A stretch of DNA of 16,946 nucleotides, taken from contig JANNRW010000274.1 in assembly GCA_031401815.1 (NCBI GenBank), forward strand, positions 1 to 16,946, written 5' to 3'. Position numbers and translations under genes: made by a program. This DNA comes from JANNRW01 sp031401815. GTDB taxonomy: Bacteria > Desulfobacterota > Desulfuromonadia > Geobacterales > DSM-12255. The notes beneath the pieces were generated by a model, which had not been told where the DNA came from, ran no database searches, and saw only the letters and a list, made by a program, of their open reading frames with translations. Numbering within the stretch: the first letter of the stretch is position 1; every line of letters starts with the position of its first letter. Positions 6,795-13,958 of this stretch are shown here, piece by piece.

Positions 6795-7157
6795 ATGAGA
6801 GTTCGGACGTTTGTCGGTATCTTCCTGCTTTTCGGGGTGCTATTAATGGCCGGGTGCGGGAAGGAGTCGTCAGTCCCGGGAAGATGGACGAGAGGAAACG
6901 ATACAGTTGTTATTGAGCTGTTCAAGGACAAAACTGGTAAAATTACCGCAGATAATGTGAAGATTTATCAGAAGATGGAAAAACCGTTTCCCAGGGATTT
7001 GCAACTGATCCAGACAGTTAATTGCGTCTGGTCGCTGCAAAAAGACAATATGCTGAAGATAGAGGAGTCGGGTGAAGGTAAGGGGAATGTTCTCTTGCTA
7101 AAGCTGGAAGATAATGTACTTACCATGAACGGCAAAGTACATTATACCAGAAACTGA
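6795..7157 (+). CDS. Small lipoprotein of unknown function
   Basis: The 120-residue product has a lipoprotein signal: MRVR, a hydrophobic stretch, and the lipobox LMAGC with the acylated Cys at 21. The following residues GKESS contain no Asp at +2, so transport to the outer membrane is expected if the Lol rule applies. The mature part of about 100 residues begins PGRWTRGNDTVVIELF and is rich in beta-strand-like alternation, resembling small single-domain lipoproteins that report ligand or degradation status (for example, DUF-type beta barrels), but I do not recognise a family. AGGGGG lies just upstream of the ATG. No partner gene is evident. Confidence 0.8.
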   Translation: MRVRTFVGIFLLFGVLLMAGCGKESSVPGRWTRGNDTVVIELFKDKTGKITADNVKIYQKMEKPFPRDLQLIQTVNCVWSLQKDNMLKIEESGEGKGNVLLLKLEDNVLTMNGKVHYTRN

Positions 7158-7292
7158 ACAGAACTGATTTTTGACCTGACCGTAACTCTGCCTGAACCTG
7201 CCTGGGTGTACGTCATGAGATCAGCTCTTTATGTTGCCCAGCAATTGATTTTTCGTTAGTAAACGCTGCAAGACAAAGAGACGGAGTTACCT

Positions 7293-7703
7293 GTGTCCAA
7301 AGAGAAGATCAGATGTACCATTACCAGCGCCGACCTTGAAACAGCGTACAGTTGTGACTGCCAGAAATGGATCCGGCACCTCGCAACGCACAGACTGAAA
7401 ACGGATGACCTGCACCGGTTGATCAGCGGCAGATTCCCGACTGGCAAACTGTTCGTGCCTGATATGATGGAGTTTTTGCGTAAGGCAGATCCTTATCTCG
7501 ACCGTTTCCTTTCAGTTCGGGGGGGCATCCACAATGACGATCATCTCTCCATAGAGTATGCTTCGGTGCGCCAGCTGTTGAACAGGGAGTTTCCCGAGCT
7601 GGTTGACGAGCTTGTCAATGGAGCGCATGCCAGAAAAGTAATCAAGCGCAGACCCGGTACGGTCGATCTTTCGCCGCTGACCCCTCTCACCAGGAAAAGC
7701 TGA
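7293..7703 (+). CDS. Conserved-looking small protein of unknown function with Cys/His-rich N-terminus
   Basis: This is a 136-residue soluble protein I do not recognise. Cys21, Cys23, His29 and His33 (CDCQKWIRHLATH) are spaced CX1CX5HX3H, which could bind a metal. A second histidine pair lies in GGIHNDDH at 77-84, and a helical C-terminal part ends in a basic RKVIKRRPG segment. GTG at 7293 is chosen because GGAG lies six bases upstream. The gene stands alone: 135 bases follow the lipoprotein gene and 106 bases precede the flavoprotein gene. Reading-frame length, a good ribosome site and normal codon use support a real gene. Confidence 0.7.
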   Translation: MSKEKIRCTITSADLETAYSCDCQKWIRHLATHRLKTDDLHRLISGRFPTGKLFVPDMMEFLRKADPYLDRFLSVRGGIHNDDHLSIEYASVRQLLNREFPELVDELVNGAHARKVIKRRPGTVDLSPLTPLTRKS

Positions 7704-7734
7704 TCCCTCAACATATCTTTTACATTTCTATTAC

Positions 7735-7804
7735 AAACCTCCACGACCTGTCTCTGCTATTGTAATACTAGAGACAAAAAAGCATCTACTGCTGCCGGAG
7801 GTTT
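7735..7804 (+). promoter_or_regulatory. Nested inverted repeats covering the ribosome site of the flavoprotein gene
   Basis: AAACCTCC at 7735-7742 is the exact complement of GGAGGTTT at 7797-7804, which contains the Shine-Dalgarno sequence of the gene at 7810. Inside it, TGTCTCT at 7749-7755 pairs with AGAGACA at 7770-7776. If transcription starts left of 7735, the mRNA leader could hide its own ribosome site. The inner repeat alone could instead be an operator. No convincing promoter hexamers were found. Confidence 0.3.
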
Positions 7805-7809
7805 ACAAT

Positions 7810-8901
7810 ATGATCAGACCGTTACAGATCGGCAAATATACCGTCAAATACCCGCTTATTCAGGGTGGCATGGGGGTTCGCATATCCGGAGGCTCACTTG
7901 CCGGGCATATTGCAAAAGCTGGCGGGGTGGGATTAGTGGCTGCTGCAGGCATCGCTATGAACAGTGAGTTTTTTAATGGCAGGAACTATTTCCAGGCTGA
8001 AACCGAAGCGTTCAAGGCAGAGCTGAAAAAAGCTTATGAGATTGCACCGGACGGCATTATCGGTGTTAATGTAATGGTGGCGCTTTCAGACTTCGAACAG
8101 CTGGTTGCTGCGGCAATTGAAGGGGGCGCCAAGGTGATAGTCTGTGGTGCAGGTCTGCCGTTGACACTGCCGGGATTGACCGCCCATGCGCCTGATGTTG
8201 CTCTGGTGCCGATTGTTTCATCTATCCGGGCGGCGCAGCTGATTGTCAAGAAGTGGGACAAGGGGTATCATAAACTTCCGGATGCTATAGTTGTTGAAGA
8301 CCCTGATACTGCTGGCGGGCATCTGGGTGAAAAGATGGAGTGCATTGGTACGGGTGACTACGATCAGTACGGCACGATACGGGGAATCAAGGCCTATCTC
8401 AAGGCAGAATTTCCGGAGGCAAGCATACCGGTAATTGCTGCAGGAGGTATCTGGGATCGCCAGGATCTGCTGCATGCTCTGGACGAGGGAGCAGATGGCG
8501 TCCAGATGTCGACCCGTTTTGTCTGTACCAAGGAGTGCGATGCCAGCGATGCTTTTAAAAAAGCTTATCTTGACTGCCGAAAGGAAGATATCGGACTTAT
8601 AATGAGCCCGGCCGGTCTTCCCGGAAGAGCAATTCTTGCAAATCAGGACAAAGTCCGTCAGTACGATATTGACCACAAGACCGTGTGCCGGATGGGGTGT
8701 CTTAAAAAATGCTCCTACAAGGAGTCGGGTGAGCGTTTTTGCATTGTTTCGTCGCTAGATCGTTCTCAGCGTGGAGATGTTGAGACTGGTCTGGTTTTTT
8801 GTGGAACCAATGCGTGGAAGTCTGATCGAATTACAACCGTTCAGGAGATCTTTAACGAGCTCTTTGCAGAACAGGAAGTTGAATTGTCTCAAGCAGCCTG
8901 A
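7810..8901 (+). CDS. Nitronate monooxygenase / FabK-like FMN flavoprotein
   Basis: The 363-residue product is an FMN-dependent TIM-barrel protein of the nitronate monooxygenase (2-nitropropane dioxygenase) family, which also includes FabK enoyl-ACP reductases. IQGGMGVRISGG at 17-28, the VCGAGLP segment at 111-117, AGGHLG with His171, and the phosphate-binding AAGGIWD at 210-216 and GADGVQMSTRFV at 227-238 are as expected. A C-terminal cluster, Cys293, Cys297, Cys301 and Cys311 (CRMGCLKKC, then SYKESGERFC), is not part of the core fold and could bind an iron-sulfur cluster. In an anaerobe the reaction could be a reduction rather than oxygen-dependent nitronate oxidation. GGAGG precedes the ATG. 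The metallohydrolase gene begins 58 bases downstream and may be cotranscribed. Confidence 0.88.
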   Translation: MIRPLQIGKYTVKYPLIQGGMGVRISGGSLAGHIAKAGGVGLVAAAGIAMNSEFFNGRNYFQAETEAFKAELKKAYEIAPDGIIGVNVMVALSDFEQLVAAAIEGGAKVIVCGAGLPLTLPGLTAHAPDVALVPIVSSIRAAQLIVKKWDKGYHKLPDAIVVEDPDTAGGHLGEKMECIGTGDYDQYGTIRGIKAYLKAEFPEASIPVIAAGGIWDRQDLLHALDEGADGVQMSTRFVCTKECDASDAFKKAYLDCRKEDIGLIMSPAGLPGRAILANQDKVRQYDIDHKTVCRMGCLKKCSYKESGERFCIVSSLDRSQRGDVETGLVFCGTNAWKSDRITTVQEIFNELFAEQEVELSQAA

Positions 8902-8959
8902 ACGTTGTTCCATTAATTGACAGGATCTGAAATCAGAGTCTGGCGCTTTCAGGGGAAAT

Positions 8960-9814
8960 ATGAATATAACCATCTGGGGATGTCGCGGATCTATCCCCGT
9001 GCCAGGGAAAACAACTCTTCGATACGGAGGGAACACAACCTGTATCGAAATCAGGTCAAAGACCGGCCAGATCTTTATTGTCGATGCCGGCTCCGGCCTG
9101 CGAAATCTTGGAAAATCCCTCAGCATTGAAAAGAAGTCCGGTCAGATCCGTTTTTTCTTCACACATGCCCACTGGGATCATCTGCTGGGGTTTCCTTTTT
9201 TCACCCCTGCATATTCCGGGAAATATCAAATAACTTTCTGTTCCGGAGCACACTCCCAGGGTGCAATCCGGGATTATCTCACCCATCAGATGGATCCTCC
9301 GTACTTCCCTGTAAAGCTTGACGCCATGAATGCCAGGATTAACTTCGAATGTGTCAACCCCTGTCATGAGAATCGATACTGCTGTTTTGGCGATATTCAG
9401 GTTCATCCGTTCCCCCTGAATCACACTAACGGCGGATTTGGCTACAAATTCTGCGAAGGGGATAAGGCATTCATTTTTGTTCCGGACAATGAAATCCGCT
9501 TTCAGCATCAAGGCGGACCCGAGCGAGCCGACTTCGTAGAGATATTCAGAGGAGCAGATCTTTTGATTCATGACGCACAGTATACTGAAGAGGAGTACAA
9601 CAAGACCCGGGGCTGGGGGCACTCCACCTTTGCGGATGCCGTTGATCTTGCCATGGACGCGGGTGTCAAAAGAGTCGGGCTTTTTCACCATGACCCAGAT
9701 CGAACCGATGAAGAGCTCGACAGGCATCTGGAATGTTGCCAGCAACGGATCCTGAATGCTGGCAGCAGCATGGAATGTTTCGTCTCTACTGAAGGGATGA
9801 CAATAAATCTGTAG
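8960..9814 (+). CDS. Metallo-beta-lactamase-fold hydrolase
   Basis: The 284-residue product is a metallo-beta-lactamase-fold hydrolase of the PhnP/RNase Z-like group. The start MNITIWGCRGSIPVPG is followed by RYGGNTTCIEI, typical of the group. Zinc ligands are visible in THAHWDH (His69, His71, Asp73, His74), LNHTNG (His155), LIHDAQY (Asp205) and a C-terminal FHHDP (His243/His244); WGHST at 219-223 is also conserved. The substrate is probably a phosphodiester, but this is inferred from the group only. The ATG at 8960 has AGGGG upstream. It follows the flavoprotein gene closely in the same direction. Several extra cysteines (for example CCFG at 141-144) are of unknown meaning. Confidence 0.87.
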   Translation: MNITIWGCRGSIPVPGKTTLRYGGNTTCIEIRSKTGQIFIVDAGSGLRNLGKSLSIEKKSGQIRFFFTHAHWDHLLGFPFFTPAYSGKYQITFCSGAHSQGAIRDYLTHQMDPPYFPVKLDAMNARINFECVNPCHENRYCCFGDIQVHPFPLNHTNGGFGYKFCEGDKAFIFVPDNEIRFQHQGGPERADFVEIFRGADLLIHDAQYTEEEYNKTRGWGHSTFADAVDLAMDAGVKRVGLFHHDPDRTDEELDRHLECCQQRILNAGSSMECFVSTEGMTINL

Positions 9815-9972
9815 GGAACAGCTGAATTTTATCTGTATAAAGGAAACGTATATCTGTTTAATTCATGATTACCATCAAATCAAATAATTAATCCGCAGGG
9901 CAAAATCCTCGTCGAATTCATTACCCGTCAATTCAATGATCGGTTGTTCTTGCCTGCTTTACAGGAGTTTCA

Positions 9973-11028
9973 GTGAAAAACGACTATATTACCTTTTCCC
10001 GCAGAAGTTTCACAGGTCTGTCACTCTTTATGCTTTTTCTGGCAGGCTGTTCATTTGAACTCCCAACTGACAAGAAAGCTGCCAAGGCTCCTGGCGCATC
10101 CCACTTTTCTTCTGTCTCAGCAGCGCTCCAGCCTGTTCGGACCAGCGCCACCAAAACACCCAAAATAAAATACAACGCAGGAGAAGATCCTGATTTTGCC
10201 CGCAGACATGGCTGGCCTTTACAGATTCAACCCCCCCTGCCAGGTTCTATCCTGCCGCAGAAACGAATTGTAGCTTACTATGGCAATCCACTTTCGAAAA
10301 AGATGGGTGCTCTGGGCGAATTCCCCAAAGATGAAATGCTGCAACGACTTAACGAAGAGGTAAAAAGCTGGCAAGCTGCTGATCCGTCATTGCCTGTACA
10401 GCCTGCCCTGCATCTTATTGCAGTTGTAGCTCAGGGCGCTCCGGGGAAGTCTGGGAAATACCGGATGATAATCCCTGACAATATCGTCAACCAGGTCTAT
10501 GGCTGGGCCAAAGAGGCAAATGCTCTGCTTTTTATCGATATCCAGACCGGACATGACGACATAAGAACTATTTTACCTCGCTTCGAATGGCTTCTTAAAA
10601 ATCCCGATGTTCATCTCGGAATTGATCCGGAGTTTAACCTGATCAGTAGCGGAAAGATACCTGGCACCAAAATCGGAACATATGACGCAGAAGATATCAA
10701 TTATGTTACGGGTTACCTTCAGGAACTTGTGAAAAAGTACAATCTGCCTCCCAAGGTATTTACAGTGCACCGCTTTACCCGAAACGGGATGACAAACTAT
10801 AAAAAAATACTGCTCCGTCCTGAAGTGCAGATTGTAATGCATATGGATGGATGGGGAGCGCCATGGCTGAAGAGGGATTCGTACAAGGATTACATTGTGT
10901 CTGAACCGGTGCAGTATACCGGATTCAAGCTTTTCTACCATAACGACACAAAAAAGGGGGATCCGCTGATGACACCCGGTGACCTGTTGAAACTAAGCCC
11001 CAGGCCGCTCTATATTCAGTATCAGTAA
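9973..11028 (+). CDS. Putative Tat-exported lipoprotein with TIM-barrel-like domain
   Basis: The 351-residue product begins with TFSRRSFTGLSLFMLFLAGC: a twin-arginine motif (SRRSF, Arg10-Arg11) followed by a hydrophobic segment and a lipobox with Cys26. This suggests export by the Tat route and lipid anchoring. A low-complexity linker to about residue 65 is followed by a globular domain with RIVAYYGNP near 97, LHLIAVVAQG near 147, LLFIDIQTGHDD near 180, LGIDPEF near 214, and VFTVHRFTRNGM near 263. The alternating strand and helix pattern with acidic residues at strand ends resembles a glycosidase-like barrel, but I cannot name the family. GTG at 9973 has AGGAG upstream. The stop is five bases from the stop of the convergent exporter gene. 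Confidence 0.8.
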   Translation: MKNDYITFSRRSFTGLSLFMLFLAGCSFELPTDKKAAKAPGASHFSSVSAALQPVRTSATKTPKIKYNAGEDPDFARRHGWPLQIQPPLPGSILPQKRIVAYYGNPLSKKMGALGEFPKDEMLQRLNEEVKSWQAADPSLPVQPALHLIAVVAQGAPGKSGKYRMIIPDNIVNQVYGWAKEANALLFIDIQTGHDDIRTILPRFEWLLKNPDVHLGIDPEFNLISSGKIPGTKIGTYDAEDINYVTGYLQELVKKYNLPPKVFTVHRFTRNGMTNYKKILLRPEVQIVMHMDGWGAPWLKRDSYKDYIVSEPVQYTGFKLFYHNDTKKGDPLMTPGDLLKLSPRPLYIQYQ

Positions 11029-11033
11029 GTAAA

Positions 11034-12254
11034 TTACCTGCTCTGCAGCTTGTCCCTGTGCAATAGCTGCGGGAATAACCATATCCAGAGCAGCACAATC
11101 CCTAAAGTTCCGACGCCACCCAGAACAGCCGCAGGAACTACCCCAAACAGAGCAGCGGTCAGCCCTGATTCAAATTCACCCAACTCGTTGGATGTGCCGA
11201 TAAATACCGCATTGACAGCGCTTACCCTGCCGCGCATCTCATCCGGTGTCTCCAGTTGAATCAATGATGCGCGGATAACCACACTTACCATATCAGCCCA
11301 CCCCAGAACAGCCAGCGCAGCCAGAGAGAGCAGCATTGATCGGGAGAGCGCAAAAACAATTGTCATCAATCCGAAAACAGCAACAGAGATGAACATGGTT
11401 CTCCCTACCTGACTGCGCAGTGGATTCCTTGCCAGATAGAGTGATGCCCCCAATGCGCCCAGCGCCGGTGCACCCCTCAAGAGTCCGAGCCCTTCCGGGC
11501 CTGTCTGCAGAATGTCTTGTGCATAGATCGGCAAGAGTGCCGTAACTCCGCCCAGAAGCACGGCGAACAGGTCGAAAGAAATTGCGCCGAGCACAACAGG
11601 ATGGTTCCGGATAAATGTAATTCCGGCAAAGACTGTACGCAAAGTGGTCGGCTCGCGTGGAGTCAGTCTGCGTCTGATCTTGATAATGGAGATGAGAATG
11701 GCTGACAGGATGAACAGAATAAATCCGGTAACATATACCGTGACCGGCCCTGCAAGATAGAGAATGCCCCCCAGCATCGGCCCGATAATGGCTGCTGCCT
11801 GTCTGACTGAAGCGCTTGCAGCCATTGCCTTGGGCAGAACCTCAGGTTCAACCAGTGAAGGAGCCAACGCCTGCATGGTTGTAAATTCGAAAGCCCGACC
11901 GATGCCAAGAGCAAAAACAGTGATGAATATTGCTTCCCGATCCAGCCAGTGGAAAATGGTACCAAGAGCCAGGCAGCACAAGGCTGCTCCTTCGGCAAAC
12001 TGGGCAAAAGAGACGATTCGGCGGCGATCATAGCGATCTGCGGCATGCCCGACATAGAGCACCAGGAGTAATGAAGGGATAAACTGCAGGAGCCCGACAA
12101 GGCCAAGATCCATGGCGCTGCGGGTCTGTTCGTAGAGTTGCCAGCCAACTGCTACCCCTGTCATCTGATATGCAACTGTAGCTGCTGCACGCGCAGACAG
12201 AAAGAGCAGAAACGACCGGTTCTGAAGCAGAGTGGGTGTGGAAAATTCTGCCAA
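11034..12254 (-). CDS. MFS exporter, EntS-like (MFS_3)
   Basis: The 406-residue product is a major facilitator superfamily transporter of the MFS_3 group, which includes the enterobactin exporter EntS and macrolide-type exporters. About 11-12 hydrophobic segments are seen. Loop 2-3 carries GHAADRYDRRR (69-79), the MFS signature, and TSNELGEFESG near 350 is characteristic of the group. The substrate cannot be told; no siderophore genes are nearby. The start is TTG at 12254, the first start-like codon before the conserved LLQNRSFLLF; AAAAGG lies about nine bases upstream. A later start would cut into the first membrane segment. It follows murC by 74 bases on the same strand and may be read from the murC promoter. 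Confidence 0.85.
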   Translation of the reverse strand: MAEFSTPTLLQNRSFLLFLSARAAATVAYQMTGVAVGWQLYEQTRSAMDLGLVGLLQFIPSLLLVLYVGHAADRYDRRRIVSFAQFAEGAALCCLALGTIFHWLDREAIFITVFALGIGRAFEFTTMQALAPSLVEPEVLPKAMAASASVRQAAAIIGPMLGGILYLAGPVTVYVTGFILFILSAILISIIKIRRRLTPREPTTLRTVFAGITFIRNHPVVLGAISFDLFAVLLGGVTALLPIYAQDILQTGPEGLGLLRGAPALGALGASLYLARNPLRSQVGRTMFISVAVFGLMTIVFALSRSMLLSLAALAVLGWADMVSVVIRASLIQLETPDEMRGRVSAVNAVFIGTSNELGEFESGLTAALFGVVPAAVLGGVGTLGIVLLWIWLFPQLLHRDKLQSR

Positions 12255-12328
12255 TGCCTTTAACCTTTTCCTGCTTTTGAACAGGATCAGGGATGCTGGA
12301 TCATGTAGTCTCCCGGATGCTTCATCCG

Positions 12329-13699
12329 TCAGGAGAGCAGTTTGACCAGAGCTTCTCCCTGCTGCCAGATACTCCCTGCACCCAGAGTAATGACAATATC
12401 ACCTTTCTTGACAACTCCTGCAAGGTGCTCCGGAATAAGTTCGCGATTGGCAATATGCGTCACATCTTTTTGTCCGTGCCGACAGATCTCGCTTGCAAGA
12501 CGCTCCGAAGTTGCCCCTTCAATCGGCTGCTCTCCGGCAGGATAAACGTCAGTCAGGATCAATATGTCAGCGTCGTAGAATGCTGTGACAAAATCGTCAA
12601 AAAGCTCACTGGTACGGGTATAACGGTGTGGCTGAAACGCCGCTATGATTCGCCTTTCGGGCCAACCCTGTCTGGCTGCTGCAAGCGTTGCCTTGATCTC
12701 TGCCGGATGATGGCCGTAATCATCCACCACCATCACACCTTTTGGCTCACCTTTTACGGTAAAGCGTCTCCCCACTCCGCCAAAACCTGCAAATCCGGCC
12801 TGAATAGCGGCAAAAGGTATGTCAAGTTCCATTGCAACCGCTATACATGCCATTGCATTAAGCACATTATGCGCTCCGGGCATTGCAAATGATATTTCAC
12901 CTAAACGATACCCCTTGTAGTGCGCCACGAAAGAGGTCTGGAAGCCGTCATGCCTTACATGTGTGGCTCGAACGTCAGCCTGTGCAGAGAGCCCGTAGGT
13001 CATGTAGCGCTTTTTTACCAGCGGAAGAATGGAGCGAATGTTGGGATCATCCAGACAGAGTACTGCAAGTCCGTAAAAAGGTACCTTGTTGATGAATTCG
13101 ACAAAAGCAGCCTTTATCTCATCAATGCCGGAGTAGTGATCCAGATGGTCGGCATCTATATTGGTTACAACAGCTATGGTTGGCGACAGTAACAGAAAAG
13201 AGCCATCTGATTCGTCTGCCTCAGCAAGCAGAAATTTACCCTGACCCAACTGTGCATTGGTTCCTATGGCATTCAATTTCCCGCCAATAACTATTGTAGG
13301 ATCTATTCCGGCATGACCCAGGATCGAGGCAGACATTGACGTGGTTGTGGTTTTACCATGAGTCCCGGCAATAGCAATGCCGTACTTCATTCTCATCAGC
13401 TCTGCAAGCATCTCGGCACGAGGAATGACCGGTATGTGCAGCCGTTTTGCCTCTATTACTTCAGGGTTATCGTCATGAACTGCTGAAGAGATGACAACTA
13501 CATCTACGTTTTGCAGATTCCCGGCTCTGTGCCCAATATCAATCCTGGCGCCAAGAGAGTCCAGTCTTTCGGTGATTTCCGATGCTCGCAGATCAGAGCC
13601 TGAAACCTTGTACTCAAGGTTCAGAAGAACTTCTGCAATTCCGCTCATCCCTATGCCGCCAATACCCACAAAATGAATTTTTTCAATTTTCCCGTACAT
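12329..13699 (-). CDS. murC: UDP-N-acetylmuramate--L-alanine ligase
   Basis: MurC adds L-alanine to UDP-N-acetylmuramate using ATP, the first amino-acid step of peptidoglycan precursor synthesis in the cytoplasm. The 456-residue length is normal. The N-terminal Rossmann segment HFVGIGGIGMSGIAE (9-23) is diagnostic of MurC, AGTHGKTTTT (111-120) is the Mur ligase P loop, and VTNIDADHLDHY and VVDDYGHHP mark the central and C-terminal domains. Mpl is a related alternative, but the N-terminal sequence favours MurC. The ATG at 13699 follows AAGGGAG. Unusually, no murG, murB, ddl or ftsQ lies beside it, so it is either a relocated sole copy or a second murC. A leftward promoter is seen at 13774-13747. 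Confidence 0.94.
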   Translation of the reverse strand: MYGKIEKIHFVGIGGIGMSGIAEVLLNLEYKVSGSDLRASEITERLDSLGARIDIGHRAGNLQNVDVVVISSAVHDDNPEVIEAKRLHIPVIPRAEMLAELMRMKYGIAIAGTHGKTTTTSMSASILGHAGIDPTIVIGGKLNAIGTNAQLGQGKFLLAEADESDGSFLLLSPTIAVVTNIDADHLDHYSGIDEIKAAFVEFINKVPFYGLAVLCLDDPNIRSILPLVKKRYMTYGLSAQADVRATHVRHDGFQTSFVAHYKGYRLGEISFAMPGAHNVLNAMACIAVAMELDIPFAAIQAGFAGFGGVGRRFTVKGEPKGVMVVDDYGHHPAEIKATLAAARQGWPERRIIAAFQPHRYTRTSELFDDFVTAFYDADILILTDVYPAGEQPIEGATSERLASEICRHGQKDVTHIANRELIPEHLAGVVKKGDIVITLGAGSIWQQGEALVKLLS

Positions 13700-13746
13700 G
13701 GATTCTCCCTTAACATTACTTCAGTCTGCTGAGTATTAACATAAAC

Positions 13747-13774
13747 AAGATATATTGGAAACATACTTGTCAAT
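13747..13774 (-). promoter_or_regulatory. Leftward promoter of murC
   Basis: On the minus strand TTGACA (13774-13769), 16 bases, TATCTT (13752-13747). Transcription would start near 13740, about 40 bases before the murC ATG. Its -35 box overlaps the rightward -35 box at 13767-13772. Confidence 0.55.
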
Positions 13775-13795
13775 CTATTATTCCTGTGGTATGTT
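13767..13795 (+). promoter_or_regulatory. Rightward extended -10 promoter of the candidate small RNA
   Basis: TTGTCA at 13767-13772, 17 bases, TATGTT at 13790-13795, preceded directly by TGG (an extended -10 element). Transcription would start near 13802, just before the folded segment. Confidence 0.55.
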
Positions 13796-13801
13796 ATAAA
13801 A

Positions 13802-13882
13802 AAATACATAGTTGCGAGAGCCCATATGGCTCTCATTATGCCCTAGCTGACATGCCCTCCTTGTCTCTAGGGCGTTTTTTTT
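13802..13882 (+). ncRNA. Candidate small RNA with C-rich loop between murC and trxB
   Basis: About 80 bases downstream of an extended -10 promoter fold into two hairpins. Hairpin 1 is GAGAGCC (13816-13822), loop CATAT, GGCTCTC (13828-13834). Hairpin 2 has an outer stem GCCCTAG (13840-13846) with CTAGGGC (13867-13873) and an inner stem GACA (13849-13852) with TGTC (13862-13865), exposing the loop TGCCCTCCT at 13853-13861. Eight T residues follow at 13875-13882. The loop resembles anti-Shine-Dalgarno loops of C-rich regulatory RNAs. No reading frame with a ribosome site is present. An alternative is a trxB leader attenuator, but trxB has its own promoter at 13903. I do not recognise a known RNA family. 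Confidence 0.5.
13840..13882 (+). terminator. Rho-independent terminator of the candidate small RNA
   Basis: A seven-pair GC-rich outer stem (GCCCTAG with CTAGGGC) plus a four-pair inner stem is followed by G and eight T residues. This is the strongest terminator in the window. A second short hairpin, AAAGCC (13886-13891), TTCC loop, GGCTTT (13896-13901), lies just downstream and may back it up. Confidence 0.75.
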
Positions 13883-13902
13883 GTCAAAGCCTTCCGGCTT
13901 TC

Positions 13903-13931
13903 TTGCTTTTTAATGATGCTGTTGGTATCTT
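13903..13931 (+). promoter_or_regulatory. Extended -10 promoter of trxB
   Basis: TTGCTT at 13903-13908 is a weak -35 box, then 17 bases, then TATCTT at 13926-13931 preceded by TGG. The -10 region is TGGTATCTT, one base from that of the small RNA promoter (TGGTATGTT). It would start trxB transcription near 13938, about 21 bases before the ATG. Confidence 0.45.
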
Positions 13932-13958
13932 GTTAAAAATTTTTATGAGGGAGCAAGC

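Noticed and set aside
13802..13958. A trxB leader riboswitch
   Set aside because: A separate extended -10 promoter follows the terminator, and no known riboswitch core was recognised; an independent small RNA is simpler, although attenuation is not fully excluded.
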